NCBI GenBank assembly: GCA_951802425.1
Contig: OX637799.1
Coordinates: 1-64,000 of the forward strand
Direction: 5' to 3'
Source: Clavaria fumosa
Taxonomy: Eukaryota > Basidiomycota > Agaricomycetes > Agaricales > Clavariaceae
Length of the DNA: 64,000 bases
The notes under the pieces are model-generated. The model did not search any database. It saw only the letters and a list, made by a program, of their open reading frames with translations, and had not been told where the DNA came from. The first letter of the stretch is position 1. Every line of letters starts with the position of its first letter. This document shows, one piece after another, positions 15,001 through 27,548 of the stretch. Both the position numbers and the translations under genes were made by a program.

Positions 15001-18000
15001 TATTCATGCACTATACTCAATCTTTCAATGTGATCCCATTTGATTAGGTGCCACCACAAGTACAAACTTGTGTGAGGACTGTGAGAACTGGATTCTGACT
15101 GTATGGTGGAATTGTTGCTTTGTGGGTGATGGGAGGGGAGAGAGAGGGATGGAATATGATAGGTATAGGATTGCCCAGTATAGCATTCCATTTGTTTTGG
15201 AATCCTATGGTTGGTTTTGACAAACGGGAGAATTTTGACTAGTTCAGTCAGCAGCTTTGGCATGCATTGGGAAATGAGTTTGGGAAAAATGTAAACCATG
15301 GAAATTGAAGATTAGAGGGGTAGATATAGGCACACAAAATTTCAAAAGACTAGCTTGAGTGGTTAGCTTGCAGTGAAAGAAAGCGCAGATGCTCCATCTG
15401 CACAAGGACTATGCTGTTAGGATAGGAGCAACAAGGGACCATTTGCAGAAAAACAGTTTGGTCTGTTTAGCATGTTATATGATAGTGGTCATCATTTAGA
15501 GCATCCATGATCAATTTCAAGAGATTTTCACGGTTAGATCTTGTGCTGTGAGGCCTGCAAACTTGTACGGTACTTGTGCTGTTTAGGTTTGTAGGAAGGC
15601 AACTGTAGTCCTGGATGTGGCAGAGTAATTGAAACAAAGTCAGGGTGTATTATTCATGCACTATACTCAATCTTTCAATGTGATCCCATTTGATTAGGTG
15701 CCACCACAAGTACAAACTTGTGTGAGGACTGTGAGAACTGGATTCTGACTGTATGGTGGAATTGTTGCTTTGTGGGTGATGGGAGGGGAGAGAGAGGGAT
15801 GGAATATGATAGGTATAGGATTGCCCAGTATAGCATTCCATTTGTTTTGGAATCCTATGGTTGGTTTTGACAAACGGGAGAATTTTGACTAGTTCAGTCA
15901 GCAGCTTTGGCATGCATTGGGAAATGAGTTTGGGAAAAATGTAAACCATGGAAATTGAAGATTAGAGGGGTAGATATAGGCACACAAAATTTCAAAAGAC
16001 TAGCTTGAGTGGTTAGCTTGCAGTGAAAGAAAGCGCAGATGCTCCATCTGCACAAGGACTATGCTGTTAGGATAGGAGCAACAAGGGACCATTTGCAGAA
16101 AAACAGTTTGGTCTGTTTAGCATGTTATATGATAGTGGTCATCATTTAGAGCATCCATGATCAATTTCAAGAGATTTTCACGGTTAGATCTTGTGCTGTG
16201 AGGCCTGCAAACTTGTACGGTACTTGTGCTGTTTAGGTTTGTAGGAAGGCAACTGTAGTCCTGGATGTGGCAGAGTAATTGAAACAAAGTCAGGGTGTAT
16301 TATTCATGCACTATACTCAATCTTTCAATGTGATCCCATTTGATTAGGTGCCACCACAAGTACAAACTTGTGTGAGGACTGTGAGAACTGGATTCTGACT
16401 GTATGGTGGAATTGTTGCTTTGTGGGTGATGGGAGGGGAGAGAGAGGGATGGAATATGATAGGTATAGGATTGCCCAGTATAGCATTCCATTTGTTTTGG
16501 AATCCTATGGTTGGTTTTGACAAACGGGAGAATTTTGACTAGTTCAGTCAGCAGCTTTGGCATGCATTGGGAAATGAGTTTGGGAAAAATGTAAACCATG
16601 GAAATTGAAGATTAGAGGGGTAGATATAGGCACACAAAATTTCAAAAGACTAGCTTGAGTGGTTAGCTTGCAGTGAAAGAAAGCGCAGATGCTCCATCTG
16701 CACAAGGACTATGCTGTTAGGATAGGAGCAACAAGGGACCATTTGCAGAAAAACAGTTTGGTCTGTTTAGCATGTTATATGATAGTGGTCATCATTTAGA
16801 GCATCCATGATCAATTTCAAGAGATTTTCACGGTTAGATCTTGTGCTGTGAGGCCTGCAAACTTGTACGGTACTTGTGCTGTTTAGGTTTGTAGGAAGGC
16901 AACTGTAGTCCTGGATGTGGCAGAGTAATTGAAACAAAGTCAGGGTGTATTATTCATGCACTATACTCAATCTTTCAATGTGATCCCATTTGATTAGGTG
17001 CCACCACAAGTACAAACTTGTGTGAGGACTGTGAGAACTGGATTCTGACTGTATGGTGGAATTGTTGCTTTGTGGGTGATGGGAGGGGAGAGAGAGGGAT
17101 GGAATATGATAGGTATAGGATTGCCCAGTATAGCATTCCATTTGTTTTGGAATCCTATGGTTGGTTTTGACAAACGGGAGAATTTTGACTAGTTCAGTCA
17201 GCAGCTTTGGCATGCATTGGGAAATGAGTTTGGGAAAAATGTAAACCATGGAAATTGAAGATTAGAGGGGTAGATATAGGCACACAAAATTTCAAAAGAC
17301 TAGCTTGAGTGGTTAGCTTGCAGTGAAAGAAAGCGCAGATGCTCCATCTGCACAAGGACTATGCTGTTAGGATAGGAGCAACAAGGGACCATTTGCAGAA
17401 AAACAGTTTGGTCTGTTTAGCATGTTATATGATAGTGGTCATCATTTAGAGCATCCATGATCAATTTCAAGAGATTTTCACGGTTAGATCTTGTGCTGTG
17501 AGGCCTGCAAACTTGTACGGTACTTGTGCTGTTTAGGTTTGTAGGAAGGCAACTGTAGTCCTGGATGTGGCAGAGTAATTGAAACAAAGTCAGGGTGTAT
17601 TATTCATGCACTATACTCAATCTTTCAATGTGATCCCATTTGATTAGGTGCCACCACAAGTACAAACTTGTGTGAGGACTGTGAGAACTGGATTCTGACT
17701 GTATGGTGGAATTGTTGCTTTGTGGGTGATGGGAGGGGAGAGAGAGGGATGGAATATGATAGGTATAGGATTGCCCAGTATAGCATTCCATTTGTTTTGG
17801 AATCCTATGGTTGGTTTTGACAAACGGGAGAATTTTGACTAGTTCAGTCAGCAGCTTTGGCATGCATTGGGAAATGAGTTTGGGAAAAATGTAAACCATG
17901 GAAATTGAAGATTAGAGGGGTAGATATAGGCACACAAAATTTCAAAAGACTAGCTTGAGTGGTTAGCTTGCAGTGAAAGAAAGCGCAGATGCTCCATCTG

Positions 18001-20746
18001 CACAAGGACTATGCTGTTAGGATAGGAGCAACAAGGGACCATTTGCAGAAAAACAGTTTGGTCTGTTTAGCATGTTATATGATAGTGGTCATCATTTAGA
18101 GCATCCATGATCAATTTCAAGAGATTTTCACGGTTAGATCTTGTGCTGTGAGGCCTGCAAACTTGTACGGTACTTGTGCTGTTTAGGTTTGTAGGAAGGC
18201 AACTGTAGTCCTGGATGTGGCAGAGTAATTGAAACAAAGTCAGGGTGTATTATTCATGCACTATACTCAATCTTTCAATGTGATCCCATTTGATTAGGTG
18301 CCACCACAAGTACAAACTTGTGTGAGGACTGTGAGAACTGGATTCTGACTGTATGGTGGAATTGTTGCTTTGTGGGTGATGGGAGGGGAGAGAGAGGGAT
18401 GGAATATGATAGGTATAGGATTGCCCAGTATAGCATTCCATTTGTTTTGGAATCCTATGGTTGGTTTTGACAAACGGGAGAATTTTGACTAGTTCAGTCA
18501 GCAGCTTTGGCATGCATTGGGAAATGAGTTTGGGAAAAATGTAAACCATGGAAATTGAAGATTAGAGGGGTAGATATAGGCACACAAAATTTCAAAAGAC
18601 TAGCTTGAGTGGTTAGCTTGCAGTGAAAGAAAGCGCAGATGCTCCATCTGCACAAGGACTATGCTGTTAGGATAGGAGCAACAAGGGACCATTTGCAGAA
18701 AAACAGTTTGGTCTGTTTAGCATGTTATATGATAGTGGTCATCATTTAGAGCATCCATGATCAATTTCAAGAGATTTTCACGGTTAGATCTTGTGCTGTG
18801 AGGCCTGCAAACTTGTACGGTACTTGTGCTGTTTAGGTTTGTAGGAAGGCAACTGTAGTCCTGGATGTGGCAGAGTAATTGAAACAAAGTCAGGGTGTAT
18901 TATTCATGCACTATACTCAATCTTTCAATGTGATCCCATTTGATTAGGTGCCACCACAAGTACAAACTTGTGTGAGGACTGTGAGAACTGGATTCTGACT
19001 GTATGGTGGAATTGTTGCTTTGTGGGTGATGGGAGGGGAGAGAGAGGGATGGAATATGATAGGTATAGGATTGCCCAGTATAGCATTCCATTTGTTTTGG
19101 AATCCTATGGTTGGTTTTGACAAACGGGAGAATTTTGACTAGTTCAGTCAGCAGCTTTGGCATGCATTGGGAAATGAGTTTGGGAAAAATGTAAACCATG
19201 GAAATTGAAGATTAGAGGGGTAGATATAGGCACACAAAATTTCAAAAGACTAGCTTGAGTGGTTAGCTTGCAGTGAAAGAAAGCGCAGATGCTCCATCTG
19301 CACAAGGACTATGCTGTTAGGATAGGAGCAACAAGGGACCATTTGCAGAAAAACAGTTTGGTCTGTTTAGCATGTTATATGATAGTGGTCATCATTTAGA
19401 GCATCCATGATCAATTTCAAGAGATTTTCACGGTTAGATCTTGTGCTGTGAGGCCTGCAAACTTGTACGGTACTTGTGCTGTTTAGGTTTGTAGGAAGGC
19501 AACTGTAGTCCTGGATGTGGCAGAGTAATTGAAACAAAGTCAGGGTGTATTATTCATGCACTATACTCAATCTTTCAATGTGATCCCATTTGATTAGGTG
19601 CCACCACAAGTACAAACTTGTGTGAGGACTGTGAGAACTGGATTCTGACTGTATGGTGGAATTGTTGCTTTGTGGGTGATGGGAGGGGAGAGAGAGGGAT
19701 GGAATATGATAGGTATAGGATTGCCCAGTATAGCATTCCATTTGTTTTGGAATCCTATGGTTGGTTTTGACAAACGGGAGAATTTTGACTAGTTCAGTCA
19801 GCAGCTTTGGCATGCATTGGGAAATGAGTTTGGGAAAAATGTAAACCATGGAAATTGAAGATTAGAGGGGTAGATATAGGCACACAAAATTTCAAAAGAC
19901 TAGCTTGAGTGGTTAGCTTGCAGTGAAAGAAAGCGCAGATGCTCCATCTGCACAAGGACTATGCTGTTAGGATAGGAGCAACAAGGGACCATTTGCAGAA
20001 AAACAGTTTGGTCTGTTTAGCATGTTATATGATAGTGGTCATCATTTAGAGCATCCATGATCAATTTCAAGAGATTTTCACGGTTAGATCTTGTGCTGTG
20101 AGGCCTGCAAACTTGTACGGTACTTGTGCTGTTTAGGTTTGTAGGAAGGCAACTGTAGTCCTGGATGTGGCAGAGTAATTGAAACAAAGTCAGGGTGTAT
20201 TATTCATGCACTATACTCAATCTTTCAATGTGATCCCATTTGATTAGGTGCCACCACAAGTACAAACTTGTGTGAGGACTGTGAGAACTGGATTCTGACT
20301 GTATGGTGGAATTGTTGCTTTGTGGGTGATGGGAGGGGAGAGAGAGGGATGGAATATGATAGGTATAGGATTGCCCAGTATAGCATTCCATTTGTTTTGG
20401 AATCCTATGGTTGGTTTTGACAAACGGGAGAATTTTGACTAGTTCAGTCAGCAGCTTTGGCATGCATTGGGAAATGAGTTTGGGAAAAATGTAAACCATG
20501 GAAATTGAAGATTAGAGGGGTAGATATAGGCACACAAAATTTCAAAAGACTAGCTTGAGTGGTTAGCTTGCAGTGAAAGAAAGCGCAGATGCTCCATCTG
20601 CACAAGGACTATGCTGTTAGGATAGGAGCAACAAGGGACCATTTGCAGAAAAACAGTTTGGTCTGTTTAGCATGTTATATGATAGTGGTCATCATTTAGA
20701 GCATCCATGATCAATTTCAAGAGATTTTCACGGTTAGATCTTGTGC
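1..20746. repeat. SatA: tandem array of 650-bp satellite monomers
   Basis: About 32 head-to-tail copies of one 650-bp unit fill this interval; the array enters from beyond the left edge. Reading down the copies I see almost no variation: an extra G in the second unit (near 660, giving a 651-bp step) and one G-to-A change at a CpG near 10332. Each unit carries a 7-bp stem, 3-nt loop hairpin (GCAGATG-CTC-CATCTGC). The last unit breaks at 20746. A 99-codon minus-strand frame recurs in every unit only because the DNA recurs; I see no gene. Such homogeneity implies recent amplification or ongoing homogenisation, or collapsed or artificially repeated assembly. Confidence 0.97.
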
Positions 20747-21183
20747 AAAGTCAGGGTGTATTATTCATGCACTATACTCAATCTTTCAATGTGATCCCAT
20801 TTGATTTAGGTGCCACCACAAGTACAAACTTGTGTGAGGATGTGAGAACTGGATTCTGACTATATGCTGGAATTGTTGCTTTGTGGGTGATGGGAGGGGA
20901 GAGAGAGGGATGGAATATGATAGGTATGGGATGGCCCAGTATAGCATTCCATTTGTTTTGGAATCCTATGGTTGGTTTTGATAAATGGGAGAATTTTGAC
21001 TGGTTTGGTCAGCAGCTCTGGCATGCATTGGGAAATAAGTTTGGGGAAAATGTAAACCATGGAAATTGAGGATTAAAGGGGTAGATATAGGCACACAAAA
21101 TTTCAAAAGACTAGCTTGAGTGGTTAGCTTGCAGTGAAAGAAAGCGCAGATGCTCCATCTGCACAAGGACTATGCTGTTAGGC
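20747..21183. repeat. Diverged, truncated SatA monomer at the array edge
   Basis: This is the 33rd copy, joined to the array by a deletion that skips the end of one unit and the start of the next. It differs from the array consensus at scattered sites, several being CpG to TpG (array CAAACGGG, here TAAATGGG). It ends at the sequence GCTGTTAG(G), the same point where two other dispersed SatA copies end (32275 and 46174), and is followed immediately by element A. Confidence 0.93.
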
Positions 21184-21349
21184 ATTGGTATGATTAACAG
21201 ATGGATTCCGAGCTAACCCACAGAACCGGTTATACGAGAGTCAGTGTCAGTATCCAGGGACTACCGACCGCGGAGTTCCGACTCCTCCCGACCTGGATAC
21301 CCCCTCGCGACCTCCAAGACAGGTTCAACCCACCAGAGGACCCCGGGAT

Positions 21350-22861
21350 ATGGCCCCGCTTTTCCAGGTCGCGGCTCAATCTCTTCAGAATTTCGCGAAT
21401 CCTGCCGCGCCCAATGAGCAACCAGCCATTGTCTCCAGGATCCCAAGGTACACCGCCCCTCGCAGTAGCTGGCCTACGTGGACGCAGCCAGCCACTACTC
21501 CGAGTAGGGTGTTCCCTCGCGACCCTATAGGGACCGAAGCAACGCTTCAACCTGCCCCTCGCCTTGAGATTCCAGTCGAGCCCTTCCGCATTCCACAACC
21601 GGAAGCGTGACCAGTACCCCAGATGGAGACGCGACCAGCATCTCGCCCTCCGTCACAGACTGAAGTTCCGCAGGTCCCTCCGGTCCCCCCTATGCCCCCA
21701 CACCCCGCTGCCGCGCTTCGAGATGAGGCACCTGGAACCCACCATCACCACTACTATTACCAGGCCCCTCCCTCCGAAGGACCATCGGCCCGAGACGCCT
21801 TCGCTCGAGAATCCAAGCTTGACACCAGACGTCCCGAACCGTTCAATGGTCGTGACCGACGCAAGTGGAAACCTTTCGTCACGGAATGCCTAATGACTTT
21901 CTTCGCCAAGCCCGTAACCTTCCAAGGAGATCACGAGAGGGTTACTTTCACCGCCTCTTACCTCACGGACACCGCGCAGAGCCACTACACCTCCCTCCTT
22001 CAATTCAATGCTGAACACCTGGCTCTACATTCCTGGGAAGGATTCATCCGCGAGTTTGGAGGGATGTTTGGAGTGGTCAACACGCAGATTGAAGCCAACC
22101 AGAACCTTCGCTTGTTGCAGATGGGCGAAAACGAACGGTTTTCGAACCACATCATCCATTTCGAGTCCTTCGCTTTCGAATCCAACTGGAATTCGGCCGC
22201 CTTGCAATCAGAGCTCTACCGCTCGATGTCCACGCATATTAAAGAGGCCATGAAAGTCATTCCGTGACCTACGACGTATCAGGAACTTCGTAATTTAGCC
22301 ATGCAGATTGACCAGAGACACTGGGAATATGAGAGTGAGACTCGCCAAACTCAATTCCACGCTAACCCTCCTGCTCCCCATCCCCCTGTTCAACAAGGTG
22401 GAAATCGCCCCTTGGCTCAACAAGGCGGAAATCGCAACTACCAGACGACATCGTGACCTTATCCAGCCGCTGGCAATAATCCTACAACGCCCCGACCAGC
22501 CGCTGGCAATAATCCTACAACGCCCCTACCAGCCGCAGGGAATCCCGCGACTTCGCCGCGACCCGCTAATCCGCCCCGTCAGCCGAATCCGAATCCGAAT
22601 CCGCCCTACGTCCCCCTCAGCGATGAGGAACGAGAACGTCGTCATCAGGGAAATCTTTGTTTGAGATGTGGAAAACCGGGACATTACAGCATTGCATGCC
22701 CTGATCGACGATTAGCCGGACGAGCCGTCTTCACACTAGAGGAAGGAGAGGAAGAGATCCAGGAAGAGTACGAAGTTGAGGAAGAGGTAGAAGAGGATGT
22801 GGATGACCCGCACGAAGGGTTAAACAAGGAAGCGACTCAGGAGCTTCCAGGGGAACTCTGA
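21350..22861 (+). pseudogene. gag: Element A gag (capsid and nucleocapsid), broken by TGA stops
   Basis: One reading frame runs from the first ATG at 21350 to the TGA at 22859, interrupted by TGA at 21608, 22265 and 22454; each would be CGA (Arg) before a C-to-T change. The frame is also open upstream to about 21194, so the true start is uncertain. The product has a Pro-rich N terminus with a HHHHYYY run, a retrotransposon capsid region (roughly 21800-22340), a Pro/Asn-rich linker with three short repeats and a CX2CX4HX4C zinc knuckle (CLRCGKPGHYSIAC) at about 22655-22697, then an acidic tail. Gag would package the element RNA in cytoplasmic particles. Pol follows in the -1 frame. Confidence 0.86.
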
Positions 22862-24210
22862 GTCGCGACGATCCAACCCCCATACTCGCGTGGGCCGCGA
22901 CTAGTTCCTCTTCCCCTCAATTTCCTCACGACCTTTCTAATACTCCCATTGCTTCCCAGTCTTCCCAATCCTTCCTCATAAAGACACAAATACCAGATTT
23001 CAGCTCGATTCCCTTAAATACTCTCGTTGATTGTGGCGCATCAATGAATTTCATCGATTTCACCCTTGCGAACTCCCGTCCAAACCTCCTAATGCCGCTT
23101 CCGCAACCTCTACCGCTTCAATACTTCGACGGAAGTTCCTCCAGCTCCAATATAACCCACTATGTCCACGCTAATACGAAATTCCCCGATGATACTATCC
23201 AATCCATTAAGTTCCTCATCACTAAAACTCATCCTCTCACTCCTGTGGTTCTAGGGCTCGATTGGTTGCGAATCTGGAACCCTAGGATCGATTGGACCAA
23301 CCTCACTTTTAGTTTCCGACAGACAGCCCGCTCCGCGACTATCCCTCTCACTCTTCTGGACGTGAAACCCCCGAGTAAACCTTCCCCTGACCTCGCGAAC
23401 TCGATACCGAAACCCTCTAAACCCCCGTGAGTTCAATTGGTCAAGGCCACCATGCTTCGTCGATTGGAACAACAAGGAGAATTTATAGGTCTCCTATACT
23501 TCCAACCTGCAAGCAACCCCTACAATGACGAATCCATACTTGCGAGTTCCGCAACCACTCAACCCCCTCCAAAACCCGAAGAAACAGTCCCACACAAGTA
23601 TCACGACTTCCTGGATGTCTTTTCTGAAGATCTAGCCCGGGAATTACCTCCGCACCGCGACTACGACCACCGAATTGAACTTGAAGAAGGCGAAACACCT
23701 CCTCACGGGAAGCTGTACAACATGTCAGAAGTGGAGTTAAAGACGTTAAAAGATTATTTGGACGACATGTTGGACAAAGGCTTCATTCGGCCGTCGAAAT
23801 CCCCCGCAGGTGCACCGGTACTCTTCGCGAAGAAGAAAGATGGAAGCCTTCACCTCTGCGTCGACTATCGAGGTCTCAACAAGATCACCTGCAAAAATCG
23901 CTACCCCATTCCTCGAATTGAAACCCTCATCGACCAATTGCGCTCAGCCAAAATCTACTCGAAGATCGACCTCCGTGTTGGGTATAACAACATGAGGATA
24001 GCTGAAGGAGACGAGTGGAAAACTGCGTTCCGCACTCGCTACGGCGTGTTCGAATATCTTGTCATGCCATTTGGACTCACAAACGCACCCGCGACCTTTC
24101 AGCACCTTATGAACGATATCTTTCACGATCTGGTCGACGTCAACATAGTAGTCTACCTCGACGACATCTTAATCTACTCGGACAACCTCGAACAACATCG
24201 CGCTGACTAA
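22861..24210 (+). pseudogene. pol: Element A pol remnant: aspartic protease and N-terminal half of reverse transcriptase
   Basis: The frame lies -1 to gag and overlaps its stop. The protease active site reads LVDCGAS near 23025-23045, a DCG variant of the usual D-S/T-G. A single TGA at 23428 (expected CGA) separates protease from RT. The RT part shows the polymerase fingers and palm, including [29 protein letters not shown] and the catalytic YLDD motif near 24157. Just after the YLDD block the protein ends (EQHRAD, stop at 24208), and the DNA continues with what looks like the original 3' end of pol. RNase H, integrase and any chromodomain are therefore deleted, and the element cannot be autonomous. 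Confidence 0.88.
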
Positions 24211-24247
24211 TCATCACGTGATCTCCACTCTCGCAGGGCTCGAGGCT

Positions 24248-24258
24248 TGAAGGGGGGG
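24248..24258 (+). other. Polypurine tract of element A
   Basis: A purine run ending in seven G lies three bases before the LTR TG. This is the expected position for the plus-strand primer of an LTR retrotransposon. The same tract with the same flanking bases recurs at 60484-60492 before the decayed LTR A2. Confidence 0.75.
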
Positions 24259-24261
24259 TAA

Positions 24262-25733
24262 TGTCAGGACCCATTCATTTTTCCTTGCCCAAGCCGACTT
24301 CACCCACATCCACGAGCTTCTTGACGACCCTCTACAACCTCGCGAGTCCCTCTACACACTTCCGGGACCCGCTGTCTCCTTCCGGAAGCCTCTCCAACCT
24401 CCCCCGTGCTCACACGACACTCGCGACCACCATGCTGTACTCGCGACACTTCCTAGTACTTCATCCTACGTGCATACTTCACCCGGACCCACCAATCCTA
24501 TGCGTGACACACCAATATGTGTCTACTTCCACCAGCACGTGACTTGCCACGCGGCACCCCCGGCGCCAATACGTTACCAGCGTTACGACCATTACTTGCG
24601 TTACCAGCATTACCCACGTGACTACCCGCCCGTAGGTCACCTGCGTCACTAGCGTCACCCACGTGATCACTCTTATGACCTCGCAACCTTAACACTCAAA
24701 CGCGCCACCAACGGTCAGCTGTATGAACACTTCAAATATGCGTCCCTTCTTCTCCTCAGTCATCTATAATTACGTTACTTATGATCCGAGAATCCCTCTG
24801 TAGTTATAGCGATGTATATACTTATTTAAGTAGGTCGCGACCTGTGACAGGTCATCTTTGCGACCTTACCTATGCATACCTAACCCCTCGCGACCTTAGT
24901 AGAACACGCGCCTAGTCACTTTACGACTAAACATACCCCGTACTACCATAGTCTTGTCGCCTGGCGACCTCTGTACTTTCCCTTTTTCGTTATACTCTCT
25001 CTACGTACGTATATAAGGTCTCGCATGTACTTATGGTACTCCAGACTTGATATTGACGCACATTGGTTTAAGCTTGAGGCTAGTACACCCTTTGAGCTTG
25101 GAACCATCGTGATTGATAGGTCTTGTCTCTCTTGGTGACCACAAGATCGCCAAGACACACTCTACTCTGTTCTAACTCGCCCTCTGCGCTCGTACAACTC
25201 ACACGATCTAAGTATTCTTTATTATTCATCTTGGTACTGATCTTGGAACCCTACAGGTTCGCCCGTCGGTTGGCAAAGTCATCGCCTTCACCGACACATT
25301 TCTCAACACCGTCACGACCACCACGACCCTTCCAACATTGTCTATTTCTTTCACCTTGTCTTTTTCCTTCTCTACACTTCGTCGGTCGACCCCGCAACCT
25401 TCTCAGCATTGTCATTTTCTCCCACCTCATCTATTTCTTTCTTCACGCTTCGTTGGTCAACTTCACGACCCTCTCAGCGTCACCCATTTCCCCCCTCCTC
25501 GTCAATTACCTCCTTTACACTTAGTTTACCGACTTCGCGACCTTCCCAATGACGTCTTCCACCTCTATACTTGTCTTTCCTCGCTCTTACATCTCCTCAG
25601 ACGTCTTCGTGACTTTCCGGGACCGAGCATTCTCGACTGTGCTCAACAGTTGATTGGTCTTAGCGAGTTTCCAGCATAGGTCACCAACAAGTCGATCTCC
25701 GGCACTACTATCAAGACGGGACAGGCCCTAACA
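24262..25733 (+). repeat. 3' LTR of element A (about 1.47 kb)
   Basis: It starts TGTCAGGACCC directly after the polypurine tract and ends GGCCCTAACA. Both ends are supported by the decayed relative at 60496-62224, which has the same flanking polypurine tract and the same CCCTAACA end. A TATA-like TATATAA lies at 25010-25016, so transcription could begin near 25040. The LTR is long for a fungal gypsy element and CpG-rich. With no 5' partner in the window, its age cannot be estimated. Confidence 0.82.
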
Positions 25734-25742
25734 GCAGCTCCT

Positions 25743-26499
25743 ATGCTGTGTATACTGAAAAGCAGCTGGAACCCGCTGCTACAGACAGTTGTAGACTGCC
25801 AGAAACAGAATGCAAACACTGTACAGGATATTACCCCATTGCCTGATCAAGATCAGATCAGAGAGGACATGGCTAGAGCCGCATATAGGTCAAAGATTGA
25901 CCTATCAGATGTGAACAAACAAGTATGCGTAGAGCCTGAGGAGGTGTGGAAGATGGCATTTGTGACCGTCTTGGGCACCATGTTCTCACAGGTGATGCAG
26001 ATAGGGGAATGTAATGCCCCTGCTACCTTTCAGTGCCTGATGATGCACATATTTTGTCATCAGCTGGGGAAGTATGTGCATGTGTACTTAGACAATGTAT
26101 TCACCCTCTCCAAGACCTTGGAGGACCATGAGCATCACTTAGGGATGGTCTTTGAGACCCTCAAAGGCACCAGCCTTTTCTTGAGCAAGAAAAAGTGCTC
26201 GTTATATGCAAAGAGCATAGATTGCTTAGGGCACATAATAGATGCCTGGCGAATCCACATTACAGTGGATAAAATGGAAAACACCAACAAGCGTTAACAA
26301 GGTACAGAGGTTCCTTGGGTTAGTACAGTACATTGGACAGTTCCTGCCCAATCTGTCTGCATATACTGGCCCATTAGCCAGTCTGTATAGTGAAATGCAA
26401 ATGTTTCACTGGAGGCCACTCCATGATAGATGCATGGAGATGATCAAGGCATTGGCATGTAAAACACCAATATTATGCCTGGTAGATGCAGCAGTACAG
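25743..26499 (+). pseudogene. pol: B2 reverse transcriptase fragment
   Basis: The frame matches the RT of element B, including NAPATFQCLM and the polymerase motif YLDN (26085-26096) in place of the usual YXDD. A 17-bp deletion near 26272, within a 9-bp direct repeat, shifts the frame. The connection domain follows (RFLGLVQYIGQFLP) until a deletion removes RNase H at about 26499. CpG sites are nearly gone. It is non-functional. Confidence 0.85.
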
Positions 26500-27397
26500 G
26501 TAATGGCAGCAGAGCTAGCCTGGCTCTTTCTAACACATGTAGTGAGACTACATGGGTTGCCAGGATTGATTGTGTCCAACAATGATCCTAGATTCACATC
26601 TGCCTTTTGGCAGGAAACTCACCAATTACTCAGTGTTAAGCTGTGGATGTCCACAGCTTTCCATCTGCAGACAGATGGAGTGATGGAGCAGTCAATCTGA
26701 TCTGTGGTCCAGCCAGACCAGACAGATTGGGCAGAGCGAATCCCAATGGTCAAGTTCACCATTAACACACTGATAAGCATGTCTATGGGGTTCACCCTAT
26801 TTGAATTAACCTATGGGTATATGCCCCAGATGATGGCAGAGTTGCCAGACAACCTCTGGGCTGTGCCCAGAGGAGTAAGGATGTTCGCAGAGAAGGCTGC
26901 ACTCAACCTTTCAATGGCACATGACGTGATCATAGAAAGTTGCATCCACCAGATGTTTTATGCTAATCAGCATAGACAGGAAGAGCACCCATTTAGAGAG
27001 GGAGAATTAGTTTATTGGGCCTTACCCAATATGGTCATGTAGACTGGAATCATCCACATACGAGCTGGAGCTCCCTGACTCACTAAAGTCAAGGAGAATC
27101 CACCCGATGTTCCATGTCAGCTGGCTACAGCAACATGAGCCAAACAACAACATGTTGTTTCTGCACCATGAAGTGAAAGTCTTTTATGACTTTGGAATGG
27201 ATCCAAAGGAGGAATGGCTGGTCGATGCCATTATTGGCCATAGGTGGGAAGGACGCCACCTAGAATGTGAGGTCCAATGGAATCTTGGGGATACAACTTG
27301 GGAGCCATATATGGGAGTCAAAGAGCTAGCAGCTCTAGACCACTACCTTGAATTGCAAGGGGTGGAATCATGGAGGGCACTGCCTAGGCACCCTTGA
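26500..27397 (+). pseudogene. pol: B2 integrase core and chromodomain remnant
   Basis: The integrase core resumes with the second catalytic Asp region (SNNDPRFTSAF, where B has SDHDPRF) and the third acidic region. A TGA at 26698 and a TAG at 27040 interrupt it. The segment between the GELVY motif and the C-terminal beta region is deleted. The chromodomain lies at about 27190-27340 (EEWLVDAIIGHRWEG, then WEPYMGVKELAALDHYL). At 27128-27133 B2 has CAG CAA where B has CGG TGA; both derive simply from CGG CGA. Confidence 0.85.
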
Positions 27398-27548
27398 GCA
27401 GAGTGCAGACAGAGCACCCATGCAGAGTAGTAAACAGATTGAGCCAGACCGCAGGGTCATTAGCCACAGTTGAGTCACATGGTGGCTCAGGTACGAAACC
27501 TTAAGAGGATCCACCCTCTTTTTCTTATTTCTCCATCAACCATAACCA

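Larger units (their letters stand above)
21184..25733 (+). mobile_element. Element A: 5'-truncated, internally deleted Ty3/gypsy retrotransposon
   Basis: The order is gag (Pro-rich N terminus, capsid, CCHC knuckle), protease, half a reverse transcriptase, the pol 3' end, a polypurine tract and a 3' LTR. No 5' LTR or primer-binding site is seen: the left side passes straight into SatA at 21183. RNase H, integrase and the rest of RT are missing through an internal deletion near 24190-24205. The right end (CCCTAACA) abuts the decayed copy B2 in the middle of its RT gene, so A appears to have inserted into B2. The DNA is CpG-rich, unlike B2, which fits a later arrival. Confidence 0.88.

Noticed and set aside
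1..20746. A 99-codon minus-strand frame repeated 32 times as a gene family
   Set aside because: It recurs because the satellite recurs; there are no domains, the composition is low-complexity in part, and dispersed copies shorten or change it freely.
24479..24670. Short frames in LTR A (for example the TLVT/VTLVT repeats) as a gene
   Set aside because: They lie inside an LTR and arise from ACCAGCGTTACC-type simple repeats.
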